Assembly: GCF_021442385.1 (NCBI RefSeq)
Contig: NZ_MUZA01000038.1
Location: 1-58,498 of the forward strand
From: Micromonospora sp. MH99
GTDB taxonomy: Bacteria > Actinomycetota > Actinomycetes > Mycobacteriales > Micromonosporaceae
Direction of reading: 5' to 3'
Length of the DNA: 58,498 bases
Part shown: positions 8,858 through 17,935 of the stretch, piece by piece
Layout: every line of letters begins with the position of its first letter
How positions within the stretch are numbered: the first letter of the stretch is position 1
The notes under the pieces: model-generated
The model's database searches: none
What the model saw: only the letters and a program-made list of their open reading frames with translations
Told to the model about the DNA's origin: nothing
Translations under genes and position numbers: made by a program

Positions 8858-8889
8858 GACCAACTCCCTGTTCGATCCGACACCGCTAC

Positions 8890-8917
8890 GACGGTCCGAC
8901 CGGGGTCTGCCGTGACA
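8890..8917 (-). promoter_or_regulatory. Candidate ECF41 autoregulated promoter
   Basis: On the minus strand, TGTCACG (8911-8917) is followed 17 bases later by CGTC (8890-8893). The published ECF41 target consensus is TGTCACA-N16-CGTC. This is one base longer and one base different, and lies about 30 bases before the decarboxylase ATG, the position where ECF41 promoters are found. Confidence 0.5.
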
Positions 8918-9067
8918 ACCGTCGTGGTGACCCCGGTCACGCGTGGTGGGCCGGCCGGAAGCGTTCCGGCCGGACAGCAGGCGTTCGGGCCCCGGTCATC
9001 CGGGCCGCCGGTCGCGGTCATCTCCGCCGGGTAGACCGACGGGGTCAACCCATGACCGGGAGGAAGC

Positions 9068-10618
9068 ATGACCGAGCTTGATCGACGTACCCTGCTGCGG
9101 GCCGGTTTGGTGGCCGGGGCCGGAGTCGCCGGCGGTGCGCTGCTGGGCGGCGGCGGCGCGAACGCCGCCCCGGCCTGGCGTCCGGCGGGACGCCCCGTGC
9201 TCACCCACGGCGTGCAGAGCGGCGACGTGACCGCCGATTCGGCGCTGGTCTGGACGCGGGCCGACCGTCCGGGCCGGATGCTTGTCGAGGTGAGCCGGCG
9301 GCCCGACTTCCGGGGCGCCCGGCAGCTGCGGGGTCCGGTGCTCGGCCCGAGCGGGGACTTCACCGGCAAGGTGCGGCTGCGGGGCCTGCCGGACGCCGAG
9401 CGGCTGCACTACCGGGTCCGGGTGGAGAGCCTGGAGCGGCACGGGGTGGTCAGCGAGCCGCTGACCGGGTCGCTGACCACCGCGCCGGGCCGGCACCGGC
9501 GACGCGACGTGTCGTTCGTGTGGACCGGGGACATCGTCGGGCAGGGTTGGGGGATCGACCCCACCTACGGCGGACTGTCGATCTTCCGGGCGATGCGGGA
9601 GGTCCGTCCGGACTTCTACCTGTGCAGCGGCGACACCGTGTACGCCGACGGGCCGCTGGCCGAGTCGGTGACGCTGCCCGACGGGCGGATCTGGCGCAAC
9701 CTGGTGACCCCCGAGAAGAGCAAGGTCGCCGAGACGCTCACCGAGTACCGGGGACAGTTCGCCTACAACCTGCTCGACGCGCACCTGCGGGAGTTCGCCG
9801 CGGCGGTGCCGCAGATCAACCAGTGGGACGACCACGAGGTCCTCAACAACTGGTACCCGGGGGAGATCCTGGACGACCCGCGCTACACCGAGCAGCGTGT
9901 CGACGTGCTCGCCGCGCGGGCCAGTCAGGCGTTCCACGAGTGGCTGCCCGTGCCGGACGACGGGCCGCTGTACCGACGGATCCCGTACGGGCCGCTCTTG
10001 GACGTGTTCGTGCTCGACATGCGCACCCACAAGGACCCCAACGACGGCAACACGTACGCCGACCCGAAGCGCGGTCTGCTCGGCCGCGAGCAGCGGGAGT
10101 GGCTGATCCGGGAGCTGAAGCGCTCCACGGCGACCTGGAAGGTGATCGCCAACGACCTGCCGATCGGGGTCGTGGTGCCGGACGGTCCGGGGGCGCAGGA
10201 GGGTGTCGCGCAGGGCGACAGCGGTGCGCCGCTCGGTCGTGAGCTGGAGTTCGCCGAGGTGCTGCGGGCCACCCATCGGGCCCAGGTGACCGGCATGGTC
10301 TTCCTCGCCGCCGACGTGCACTACTCCGCCGCGCACCACTACGACCCGTCCCGGGCGGCGGTCGGCGACTTCACGCCGTTCTGGGAGTTCGTCTCCGGCC
10401 CGGCGCACGCCGGCGCGTTCGGCCCGAACGCCCTGGACGGCACGTTCGGCCCGCAGGCGGTCTTCGTGCATGCCCCGCCGCGCGCCAACACCTCACCGGC
10501 CGAGGGCTTCCAGCACTTCGGCGAGGTGTCGATCGACGGCGAGTCGGCGGCCCTGACGGTCCATCTGCGCGACCGCGACGGCGCCTCCCTCTGGAACACC
10601 ACCCTCCCCGCCCCGTAA
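9068..10618 (+). CDS. phoD: PhoD-family alkaline phosphatase/phosphodiesterase, Tat-exported
   Basis: Secreted metallophosphoesterase (516 aa) releasing phosphate from organic esters. The N-terminus has a Tat signal: DRRTLLRAG followed by a hydrophobic AGAGVAGGALL stretch and a likely cut near residue 30-35. The PhoD N-terminal domain (HGVQSGDVTADSALVWTR) precedes the phosphatase domain. The latter has DIVGQGWG, CSGDTVYADGP, NQWDDHEVLNNW and LAADVHYSAAH, which supply the metal ligands. ATG with GGGAGGAAGC directly upstream. Transcribed away from the ECF41 operon. A Pho-box was not identified. Confidence 0.92.
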   Translation: MTELDRRTLLRAGLVAGAGVAGGALLGGGGANAAPAWRPAGRPVLTHGVQSGDVTADSALVWTRADRPGRMLVEVSRRPDFRGARQLRGPVLGPSGDFTGKVRLRGLPDAERLHYRVRVESLERHGVVSEPLTGSLTTAPGRHRRRDVSFVWTGDIVGQGWGIDPTYGGLSIFRAMREVRPDFYLCSGDTVYADGPLAESVTLPDGRIWRNLVTPEKSKVAETLTEYRGQFAYNLLDAHLREFAAAVPQINQWDDHEVLNNWYPGEILDDPRYTEQRVDVLAARASQAFHEWLPVPDDGPLYRRIPYGPLLDVFVLDMRTHKDPNDGNTYADPKRGLLGREQREWLIRELKRSTATWKVIANDLPIGVVVPDGPGAQEGVAQGDSGAPLGRELEFAEVLRATHRAQVTGMVFLAADVHYSAAHHYDPSRAAVGDFTPFWEFVSGPAHAGAFGPNALDGTFGPQAVFVHAPPRANTSPAEGFQHFGEVSIDGESAALTVHLRDRDGASLWNTTLPAP

Positions 10619-10650
10619 CCCCACCCCGGCCCCGGCCCCGGCCTTCGGTC

Positions 10651-10705
10651 GATCATGAAGTTATTGCCCGCCGCAGCGGCGTGTCGCGGCAATAACTTCA
10701 TGATC
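10651..10705. repeat. Long palindrome, GATCATGAAGTTATTG family, copy 1
   Basis: GATCATGAAGTTATTGCC (10651-10668) is perfectly complementary to 10688-10705. The loop holds GCGTGTCGC, which recurs in the loop of a second copy at 22582-22636. It lies between the convergent phoD and ABC permease genes and could act as a terminator, but the conserved sequence indicates a dispersed repeat. Confidence 0.85.
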
Positions 10706-10724
10706 ACCGGGGGTGGGCGGGGGG

Positions 10725-11513
10725 CTACAGGGTTTCCAGGGAGGCTCGGCGGCGGGACTCGGCTTCGAAGACCTTGAGCAGGACGGCGGCCAGGATCGCG
10801 TACGCGACGGCGATGGCCAGTTCGGCGGCGAGCTGGGGTGCGGCGGCCCGGAAACCCTCGCCGGCGACCAGCCGGCGGGCCGCCTCGGCCGCGTGGGTGA
10901 TCGGCAGCAGCTCGCCGGTGACCCGCATCCAGGCCGGTAACCCGGCGGCGGGCACGTTCACCCCGGTGAGCAGGAGCAGCAGGGCCACCGACACGTTGGA
11001 GACCAGCCAGACGTCGCGGAACCGCAGCCCGATCGCACCCAGCGTCAGGCCGAAGAACCCGCACGCCAGCGCCGCCACCGCCAGGGTGAGCAGCAACCCC
11101 GGCAGCGCGTCGACCGGCACCCGCAGGCCCAGCAGCAGCGACGCCGCGGTGAGCGTGGTCACCGCGATCAGCAGCCCGTTGCCGGCGTACGGCAGGACCC
11201 GGCCGAGGAACACCGCGGTGCGGCTGCGGGGGGAGAGCAGCACGTGCCCGAGGGTCCCGAAGCGCCGCTCGTTGGAGACGGCCATGGTGCCGCCGAACAC
11301 GCAGGCCAGCGAGGCCGCCAGCACGGCGTTGCCGGTGATGTAGAAGCCGTCGTCGGCGACGCCGAGCTGCCGGCCCAGGTAGGCGAAGAAGAGCAGTTGG
11401 AACAGCGGGCCGACGAGCAGCGTGCCGACGAACATCGCCGGGGTGGTCCAGTTGAACAGGGCCCGGTAGGCGATCACGCCACCGGTCCCGATCAGGCGCA
11501 GCAGTGCGGTCAT
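10725..11513 (-). CDS. ABC-2 type exporter permease (second subunit)
   Basis: Integral membrane protein of 262 residues with about six helices, the usual architecture of DrrB-type ABC-2 permeases. The segment with NERRFGTLGHVLLSPRSR after helix 2 is typical of the family. It lies 10 bases after the stop of the first permease, so ATPase, permease 1 and permease 2 form one transcription unit. The pair probably forms a heterodimeric channel with the ATPase at 12294. The substrate cannot be told; relatives export drugs, antibiotics or lipids. Confidence 0.88.
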   Translation of the reverse strand: MTALLRLIGTGGVIAYRALFNWTTPAMFVGTLLVGPLFQLLFFAYLGRQLGVADDGFYITGNAVLAASLACVFGGTMAVSNERRFGTLGHVLLSPRSRTAVFLGRVLPYAGNGLLIAVTTLTAASLLLGLRVPVDALPGLLLTLAVAALACGFFGLTLGAIGLRFRDVWLVSNVSVALLLLLTGVNVPAAGLPAWMRVTGELLPITHAAEAARRLVAGEGFRAAAPQLAAELAIAVAYAILAAVLLKVFEAESRRRASLETL

Positions 11514-11523
11514 CGTCGCCTCC

Positions 11524-12297
11524 TCAGGCCAGGGCGAGGGTGGCCGCCGCGCGGGCCCGCCGCTCGACGTGGGTCATCATGAGCGCACCGAGAGCCAGGC
11601 AGGCCACGCTGATCGCGAGGCAGATGCCGAGCGAGGGCCAGACCGGCCCGCTGCCGGTGGCCGCCTCACGGACCGCCCGCGCTCCCCACGTGGTGGGCAG
11701 CACGGCGCCGATCGGGCCGGTCCAGCCGGGCAGCGCGGTGATCGGGATGAGCATCCCGGAGACCAGCCAGATCGGGTACTCCATCGTGTTGGTGAGCGCG
11801 TTGGCGTTGCGCAGCAGCACGAACGTCGAGGCGAGCAGCAGACCGAACATGCCGAGGCTGATGATGCAGCCGGGCACCGCGACCGCGAACGCCAGCGGGT
11901 CGGCGAAGGTCAGCGGGATGCCGTACAGCAGGCGACCCCAGGCGAGGGTGGCGAGCATGGCGTACGTGCCGGTGAGCGCGGTCGCGAGGGTGATCGGCAG
12001 CACCACCAGGGCCGGCGGGCGAGGTGCCAGCATGATCATTTCCAGGGTGCCCTGCCACCGCTGGTTCTGGATGGCGCCACCCGAGCCGAACAACACCGAC
12101 GACCAGATGCCCATCAGGCCCGCCCCGACCGCGGCCTCCAGCAGCCGACCCGGCTCACCGCCGGCCCGGAAGAGATAGACGGCCAGGGTCGCCTGCACCA
12201 CCGGCACGATCAGCGCGGTGGCGATCTCGAACGGCGAGCGGCTGAGCTGCTTGGCGTGCAGCAGCGCACCGACGGCGATCATGCGCAGCGTCCTCAC
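11524..12297 (-). CDS. ABC-2 type exporter permease (first subunit)
   Basis: Integral membrane protein, 257 residues and about six helices. The motif NQRWQGTLEMIMLAPRPP matches the conserved loop of ABC-2 permeases, and the C-terminal WGARAVREAATG precedes the last helix. The GTG start overlaps the ATPase stop (GTGA), so it is translated with the ATPase. It is homologous in layout to the next permease, suggesting a heterodimer. Confidence 0.88.
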   Translation of the reverse strand: MRTLRMIAVGALLHAKQLSRSPFEIATALIVPVVQATLAVYLFRAGGEPGRLLEAAVGAGLMGIWSSVLFGSGGAIQNQRWQGTLEMIMLAPRPPALVVLPITLATALTGTYAMLATLAWGRLLYGIPLTFADPLAFAVAVPGCIISLGMFGLLLASTFVLLRNANALTNTMEYPIWLVSGMLIPITALPGWTGPIGAVLPTTWGARAVREAATGSGPVWPSLGICLAISVACLALGALMMTHVERRARAAATLALA

Positions 12298-13304
12298 ACC
12301 CCCACCGCCTCGGCGGGTCGGGCCTGGGCGTCGACGCGGTTCACGATCGCCACGTACGCGTCCTCCAGGGTGGGCCGTCGGGCCGTGACACGACCCAGCC
12401 GCACCCCGTCCAGTGCCCGCAGCACGTCCGCCTGCACGTCCACCCCCGCGTCGGACTGCACGGTCAGCACCTGCGCCGCGCCGGTGACGACCACGCTCGC
12501 CTCGCGCACCCCGGGAAGGGCGTGGATGAGCGCGAGCTGCGCGTCGCTCACCCCGTACGCCTCGACCTCCAGCACCTGCCGGCCGTCGGCGTGGTGCCGC
12601 AGTTCCGCCGGGGTGCCGAGGGCCTGGATCGCCCCGTTCGCGATCACGGCGATGCGGCCGCACAGCTCGTCGGCCTCGGCCATGTAGTGGGTGGTGAGCA
12701 GCACTGTGGTGCCGGTGGCGGCGAGGTCGGCGACGGTCTGCCGCAATTCCCGGGCGGCCACCGGGTCCACCCCGATCGACGGCTCGTCGAGGAAGAGGAC
12801 ACGCGGCCGGTGCAGCAGGCCCCGGGCGATGTGCAGCCGCTGCCGCATGCCCCGCGAGTAGCCCTCCACCCGGTCGTTCTCCCGGCCGGTCAGGCGGACC
12901 AGCTCGAACAGCTCGGCGATCCGCCGCTTCTGCTCGCGCCCCGGCACGCCGTACAGCTCGGCGAAGTAGCGCAGGTTGTCCCGCGCGGAGAGCCTGTCGT
13001 ACAGGCCGCGGTCGCCGCCGAAGACGTACCCGATCCGTCGGCGTACCTCCCGGGTCTGCCGGACCACGTCGAACCCGCAGATCCGGGCCTCACCGGCGGT
13101 CGGGATGAGCAGCGTGTTCAGCAGCTTGATGGTCGTGGTCTTCCCAGCGCCGTTCGGCCCGAGCAGGCCGAACAGCTCCCCGTTGCCGACCGTCAGGTCG
13201 ACGCCGCGGACCGCCTGGACCTCCCGGCGCTGGGGTCGTAACCACCCGGTGCGGCTGCGGTACGTGCGCCGCAACCCGACCGCCTCGATCGCGTGTTCGC
13301 TCAT
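12294..13304 (-). CDS. ABC transporter ATP-binding protein (DrrA-like)
   Basis: ATPase subunit (336 aa) powering the two permeases downstream. Walker A is GPNGAGKTT (49-57), the signature motif is YSRGMRQRL, Walker B is VLFLDEPSIGVDP, and the H-loop is LLTTHYMAEAD. A C-terminal regulatory extension of about 100 residues, including RRPTLEDAYVAIV, is typical of the DrrA/NatA type. ATG start. The regulator gene lies 59 bases upstream on the same strand, so it may be in the same operon. Confidence 0.93.
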   Translation of the reverse strand: MSEHAIEAVGLRRTYRSRTGWLRPQRREVQAVRGVDLTVGNGELFGLLGPNGAGKTTTIKLLNTLLIPTAGEARICGFDVVRQTREVRRRIGYVFGGDRGLYDRLSARDNLRYFAELYGVPGREQKRRIAELFELVRLTGRENDRVEGYSRGMRQRLHIARGLLHRPRVLFLDEPSIGVDPVAARELRQTVADLAATGTTVLLTTHYMAEADELCGRIAVIANGAIQALGTPAELRHHADGRQVLEVEAYGVSDAQLALIHALPGVREASVVVTGAAQVLTVQSDAGVDVQADVLRALDGVRLGRVTARRPTLEDAYVAIVNRVDAQARPAEAVGV

Positions 13305-13363
13305 GTCGGGAGGTTAGGAGTGGCCGGGGTGGGTGGGAAACGAATTCGGACCGGGCCGAATCC

Positions 13364-14383
13364 TCAGGCCGATGCGGTCGTCGGCTCGTCACCGACGAGC
13401 TGCACCAGGGCCACGCCGGCCGGCTCCAGGCCGTACAGCACCCGACGGCCGACCCGGCGGCGGTGCACCACCCCGGCGGCGAGCAGCGCCGAGAGCTGCT
13501 CCGAGACGGTGCTCGGGGCCAGCCCCAGGGTCGCGGCGAGACCGGCTGTGGTCGCCGGTCGGGTCAACGCCCGCAGCACCTGTGCCCGACCCCGACCGAC
13601 CAGCACCGCCAGCCGGTCGGTGGTCGGTGCGGCACCCGGCGCCGGTACCGGCCCGCCCTCGGCGAGCAGCACCGCCCCGCGCGCCTGGTACGAGACGGCG
13701 ACGATCTCGGGATGGTCGGTGGAGCAGGTGAGCGCACCCCGCGAAAAGATCAACGGAACCAGCAGCAGGCGCTGGTTCACGGCCTCGAAGCGCTGCTCCA
13801 ACGGCTTCACGAGCGTCAGCACCGGCTTGTCCCAGCGCACCCGTTCGTGCAGGTCGGCCAGCAGCGCGTCCGGGCCGTCGGCGGCGAGCGCCCGCGCCCG
13901 GTGCAGCACCTCCTCGTCCAGCGCCGCCCGCATCGCCGGCCACCAGGGCGCGATCGCCGCGTCCCAGTACGCCTCGATGCCGTCGGCGAGCCGGTCCAGG
14001 GCGGCCTGCCGGTCCGTCACGAACGGGCTCAGCCACCCGGGCAGGTCGTCGAGGCGGTGGTAGCGGGGGATCTGTTCGGCGATCACCTCCGCGGGTGTCG
14101 CGCGCAGCTCGGCGAGCTGCTCGGCCAGCGTCGGCGCGGCGGACGAGGGGACGGGCGTGAGGAAGTCCGGCGCACGTGAACCGATCGTCAACACCCGGAC
14201 CGGCGCCGTCGCCGGCACCTCGGCGAGCACCCGCCGCGCGTGCCGCGCCCAACCCGTGTACGGCCAGGGCGCCTCGCCCGGATTGCGGTGCAGCACGTAC
14301 AGGCTGGTCAGCACCTCCCAAAGCGGGCTGATCGCGATCCGGGTGCGGGCCAGCGTCGGCTCGTCCAACTCGATCCGGATCAC
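13364..14383 (-). CDS. DUF5937/ArsR-type winged-helix regulator
   Basis: A 339-residue transcription factor. Residues 1-240 form a DUF5937-like sensory domain. The last 90 residues carry an ArsR-like winged helix, visible as RAQVLRALTRPATTAGLAATLGLAPSTVSEQLSALLAAGVV with a wing RRRVGRRVLYGL. It lies directly upstream of the ABC exporter operon on the same strand and probably regulates it. GTG start chosen because TAGGCT (minus strand, 14390-14395) lies exactly 12 bases upstream, so the mRNA should be leaderless. It is divergent from ileS. Confidence 0.85.
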   Translation of the reverse strand: MIRIELDEPTLARTRIAISPLWEVLTSLYVLHRNPGEAPWPYTGWARHARRVLAEVPATAPVRVLTIGSRAPDFLTPVPSSAAPTLAEQLAELRATPAEVIAEQIPRYHRLDDLPGWLSPFVTDRQAALDRLADGIEAYWDAAIAPWWPAMRAALDEEVLHRARALAADGPDALLADLHERVRWDKPVLTLVKPLEQRFEAVNQRLLLVPLIFSRGALTCSTDHPEIVAVSYQARGAVLLAEGGPVPAPGAAPTTDRLAVLVGRGRAQVLRALTRPATTAGLAATLGLAPSTVSEQLSALLAAGVVHRRRVGRRVLYGLEPAGVALVQLVGDEPTTASA

Positions 14384-14389
14384 CCGGCC

Positions 14390-14395
14390 AGCCTA
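14390..14395 (-). promoter_or_regulatory. -10 element for leaderless regulator gene
   Basis: TAGGCT on the minus strand lies exactly 12 bases before the GTG at 14383, predicting a leaderless transcript. Confidence 0.5.
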
Positions 14396-14463
14396 GGGTG
14401 CCCGCGCGCGCCATTACTTGGCGGCGCGGCGGTGGGCCTGTCGAGTATCGTTGTGCACCGTAA

Positions 14464-14691
14464 GGCGATGACCCGGCCATCACCGGTGAGCCTCCGGAAG
14501 AACAGCCGGGCAACCGGCCCAGTAGAACCGGACGGGTGCGGCCCGTCACAGCCGGCAAATGAGCGGGCGGTCGATCCTGACCGCCAAGCGGGGTGGTACC
14601 GCGGGCCACCCGGGGGCGCCGTCGTCGGCGTACCCGGAAGGTTCGTCCTCGCAGACCCACGTTGAGTGAGCTGCGAGGAGAACGACACCCG
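14464..14691 (+). promoter_or_regulatory. T-box riboswitch controlling ileS translation
   Basis: A tRNA-sensing leader. Its short Stem I (14464-14492) has CCGG arms around a loop with ATC (14479-14481), the isoleucine specifier. A conserved AGTAGAACCGGACGGG segment follows, then the T-box core GGTGGTACCGCG (14592-14603), whose TGGT bulge would pair with the tRNA 3' end. Downstream, 14641-14654 pairs with 14671-14683 (13 bp, one bulged G), burying the GAGGAG ribosome-binding site of ileS. No U-run follows, so control is translational: uncharged tRNA-Ile should open the site. This matches the ultrashort Stem I ileS T-boxes known from Nocardia and Mycobacterium. Confidence 0.93.
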
Positions 14692-17600
14692 ATGGCCTAT
14701 CCGTTGCACGACCCGACCGCTGCCGGTGTCCCGGCGAGCCCGGACCTGCCCGCGGTCGAGCGCCGGGTGCTGGAGCACTGGACGGCCGACAAGACCTTCG
14801 AGGCGTCCGTCGAGGCCCGCCCGGCCGGCGACGACGGCAAGAACGAGTACGTCTTCTACGACGGCCCGCCGTTCGCCAACGGCCTGCCGCACTACGGCCA
14901 TCTCTTCACCGGGTACGTCAAGGACGTGGTGCCGCGCTACCAGACCATGCGCGGGCGGCACGTGGAGCGGCGGTTCGGCTGGGACTGCCACGGCCTGCCC
15001 GCCGAGGTGGTGGCCGAGAAGCAGCTCGGCATCACCAGCAAGGCGGAGATCATCGACCTGGGCGTGGCCCGGTTCAACGAGGCCTGCCGCACCTCCGTGC
15101 TGGAGTTCACCCAGGACTGGGAGCGGTACATCAACCGGCAGGCCCGCTGGGTCGACTTCGCCAACGACTACAAGACCCTCGACCTGGACTACATGGAAAG
15201 CGTCATGTGGGCCTTCAAGACCCTGCACGAGAAGGGTCTGATCTACGAGGGTTTCCGGGTGCTGGCGTACTGCTGGCGCTGTGAGACGCCGCTGTCGAAC
15301 ACCGAGACCCGGATGGACGACGTCTACCGGGACCGGCACGACCCGACGCTGTCGGTGTGGTTCGGGCTGACCGCCGACGAGTCCGCACCGGAGCTGGTGC
15401 GCGGGCCGGTCAAGCTGGGCGTCTGGACGACCACGCCGTGGACCCTGCCGTCGAACCTGGCGCTCGCCGTCGGACCGGACATCGAGTACGCGGTCCTGGA
15501 GCGCGACGGCGACCGCTACGTGGTGGGCGCGGCGCGGCTGGCCGCGTACGCCAAGGAGCTGGACGGCTACGAGCAGGTCGGCACCGTGTACGGCCGCGAC
15601 CTGGTCGGACGCCGCTACACACCCCTGTTCGACTTCCTCGTCGAGCAGGCCGGCGAGAATGCCTACCAGGTGCTCGGCGCGGAGTTCGTCACCACCGAGG
15701 ACGGCACCGGGATCGTGCACCTCGCCCCGGCGTTCGGTGAGGACGACCAGAACGTCTGCAACGCCGCCGGCATCCCCACGATCGTCACCGTCGACGACCA
15801 CACCCGGTTCACCGCGCTGGTCCCGCCGTACCAGGGTGAGCAGGTCTTCGACGTCAACAAGCCGGTGATCCGGGAGCTGAAGGACCGGGGGGTGGTGCTC
15901 AAGCAGGACACCTACACCCACTCGTACCCGCACTGCTGGCGCTGCGACACCCCGCTGGTCTACAAGGCGGTGTCGTCGTGGTTCGTGGCCGTCACGAAGT
16001 TCCGGGACCGGATGGTCGAGCTGAACCAGGAGATCAACTGGACGCCCGGCCACATCAAGGACGGCTCGTTCGGCAAGTGGCTGGCCAACGCCCGCGACTG
16101 GTCGATCAGCCGCAACCGGTTCTGGGGCTCCCCGATCCCGGTGTGGAAGTCCGACGACCCGAACTACCCGCGCCTGGACGTCTACGGCTCGCTCGCCGAC
16201 ATCGAGCGGGACTTCGGCGTACGCCTGAGCGACCTGCACCGGCCGGCGGTGGACGACCTGGTCCGCCCCAACCCGGACGACCCGACCGGTCAGTCGATGA
16301 TGCGCCGGGTGCCGGAGGTGCTGGACTGCTGGTTCGAGTCCGGGTCGATGCCGTTCGCCCAGGTGCACTACCCGTTCGAGAACGCGGACTGGTTCGAGCA
16401 CCACTACCCGGGTGACTTCATCGTCGAGTACATCGGGCAGACCCGCGGCTGGTTCTACACGATGCACGTGCTGGCGACCGCGCTGTTCGACAGGCCGGCG
16501 TTCCGCAACTGCCTGAGCCACGGCATCCTGCTCGGCTCGGACGGGCGCAAGATGTCCAAGAGCCTGCGCAACTACCCGGACGTCTACCACGTCTTCGACT
16601 CGTACGGGTCGGACGCGATGCGCTGGATGCTGATGTCCTCGCCGGTGCTGCGCGGCGGGGACATGGCGGTCACCGAGACGCTGATCCGCGACGCCGTGCG
16701 GCAGGTGCTGCTGCCGCTGTGGAACGTCTGGTACTTCTTCTCGCTCTACGCCAACGCGGACGGGTACCAGGCGCGGCGGCGCACCGACTCGACGCACCTG
16801 CTCGACAGGTACATCCTGGCCAAGACCAACGAGCTGGTGTCGACGGTCAGCGCGCAGATGGACGCGTACGACATCTCCGGCGCGTGCGCCACCGTGCGGT
16901 CCTACCTGGACGCGCTGACCAACTGGTACGTGCGCCGCTCGCGGGACCGGTTCTGGTCGGGCGACGCCAACGCGTTCGACACCCTGTCGACGGTGCTGGA
17001 GACGCTCTGCCGGGTGGTGGCGCCGCTGGCGCCGCTGACCGCGGAGGAGATCTGGCGCGGGCTGACCGGGGAGCGCTCGGTGCACCTGACCGACTGGCCG
17101 GAGGCGAGCGAGTTCCCTGCCGACCACGAGCTGGTCGCGGCCATGGACAACGTGCGGGCCGTGGCCTCGGCTGCGCTGTCGCTGCGCAAGGCCAAGGGTC
17201 TGCGCGTACGCCTGCCGCTGTCGAAGCTGACCGTGGCCTCGCCGGCGGCGGAGCAGCTGCGACCGTTCACCGACCTGATCACCGACGAGGTGAACGTCAA
17301 GGCGGTGGAGTTCAGCGCGGAACTGTCCGAGTACTGCCAGCAGGTGCTGACAGTGGTGCCCCGGGCGCTCGGCCCGCGCGTCGGCAAGCAGGTCCAGCAG
17401 GTGATCAAGGCGGTCAAGGCCGGCGACTGGGAGCTGGTCGACGGCACCCCGGTGGCCGCCGGCGTCACCCTGGCCGAGGGCGAGTACGAGCTGCGCCTCG
17501 TCGCTGCCGACGCCGAGCACTCCGCGCCGCTGCCCGGCGGCGAGGGCGTGGTCGTGCTGGACACCGAGGTCACCCCGGAGCTGGCCGCCGAGGGCCTCGC

Positions 17601-17838
17601 CCGCGACGTGGTGCGGGTGGTGCAGCAGGCCCGCCGCGACGCCGACCTGGACGTCTCCGACCGGATCGTGGTGTCGGTGTCGGCGTCCGAGGAGGTGCGC
17701 GCGGCGGTGAGCGCGTACGTCGATTTCGTCGCCGGTGAGGTGCTGGCCGACTCGATCGACTTCGCCGAGGGCCTCGACGGGTTCGCCGGCGAGGTGGGCG
17801 AGGGCGAGCGGGTGACGGTCACCGTCCGGCGGGTGTAA
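14692..17838 (+). CDS. ileS: Isoleucine--tRNA ligase
   Basis: Cytoplasmic class I synthetase charging tRNA-Ile, 1048 residues, the long eukaryote-like (type 2) form. HIGH-type HYGH is at 67-70 and KMSKS at 620-624. The CP1 editing domain lies between them and a long C-terminal anticodon-binding region follows. The type 2 class is often naturally less sensitive to mupirocin; this is a family property, not shown here. ATG follows GAGGAG by about eight bases, and that site is sequestered by the T-box hairpin. An upstream in-frame extension is rejected because it would run through the T-box. A strong hairpin follows the stop. Confidence 0.97.
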   Translation: MAYPLHDPTAAGVPASPDLPAVERRVLEHWTADKTFEASVEARPAGDDGKNEYVFYDGPPFANGLPHYGHLFTGYVKDVVPRYQTMRGRHVERRFGWDCHGLPAEVVAEKQLGITSKAEIIDLGVARFNEACRTSVLEFTQDWERYINRQARWVDFANDYKTLDLDYMESVMWAFKTLHEKGLIYEGFRVLAYCWRCETPLSNTETRMDDVYRDRHDPTLSVWFGLTADESAPELVRGPVKLGVWTTTPWTLPSNLALAVGPDIEYAVLERDGDRYVVGAARLAAYAKELDGYEQVGTVYGRDLVGRRYTPLFDFLVEQAGENAYQVLGAEFVTTEDGTGIVHLAPAFGEDDQNVCNAAGIPTIVTVDDHTRFTALVPPYQGEQVFDVNKPVIRELKDRGVVLKQDTYTHSYPHCWRCDTPLVYKAVSSWFVAVTKFRDRMVELNQEINWTPGHIKDGSFGKWLANARDWSISRNRFWGSPIPVWKSDDPNYPRLDVYGSLADIERDFGVRLSDLHRPAVDDLVRPNPDDPTGQSMMRRVPEVLDCWFESGSMPFAQVHYPFENADWFEHHYPGDFIVEYIGQTRGWFYTMHVLATALFDRPAFRNCLSHGILLGSDGRKMSKSLRNYPDVYHVFDSYGSDAMRWMLMSSPVLRGGDMAVTETLIRDAVRQVLLPLWNVWYFFSLYANADGYQARRRTDSTHLLDRYILAKTNELVSTVSAQMDAYDISGACATVRSYLDALTNWYVRRSRDRFWSGDANAFDTLSTVLETLCRVVAPLAPLTAEEIWRGLTGERSVHLTDWPEASEFPADHELVAAMDNVRAVASAALSLRKAKGLRVRLPLSKLTVASPAAEQLRPFTDLITDEVNVKAVEFSAELSEYCQQVLTVVPRALGPRVGKQVQQVIKAVKAGDWELVDGTPVAAGVTLAEGEYELRLVAADAEHSAPLPGGEGVVVLDTEVTPELAAEGLARDVVRVVQQARRDADLDVSDRIVVSVSASEEVRAAVSAYVDFVAGEVLADSIDFAEGLDGFAGEVGEGERVTVTVRRV

Positions 17839-17847
17839 CGCGCGGGT

Positions 17848-17892
17848 GCGGACGCCTCCCCACCTCCGTCCGGGAGGTGTGGAGGCGTCCGC
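17848..17892 (+). terminator. Hairpin after ileS
   Basis: A 20-bp stem with one mismatch (17848-17867 against 17873-17892) and a five-base loop starts 9 bases after the ileS stop. There is no T-run, but hairpins without one are common actinobacterial terminators. Confidence 0.6.
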
Positions 17893-17935
17893 TACCGTGA
17901 CACCGCCTGCTCGCACCTCATCTGCCGGAGGACCA

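Noticed and set aside
8861..8863. TTG as start of the carboxymuconolactone decarboxylase gene
   Set aside because: ATG at 8857 has a better-spaced GGGAG; TTG would sit too near it.
14593..14691. N-terminal extension of IleRS through the T-box
   Set aside because: The extra 33 residues are Arg-rich and come from the T-box core and the sequestering hairpin; ATG at 14692 has the regulated ribosome-binding site.
17846..17848. GTG at 17846 as the acyltransferase start
   Set aside because: It would place the ileS terminator hairpin within the coding region and lacks a ribosome-binding site; GTG at 17936 follows CGGAGGA.
14380..17916. An 1178-codon open frame antisense to ileS
   Set aside because: Composition is rich in His, Arg, Val and Gly as expected for the reverse of a GC-rich gene; the plus strand encodes a complete IleRS.
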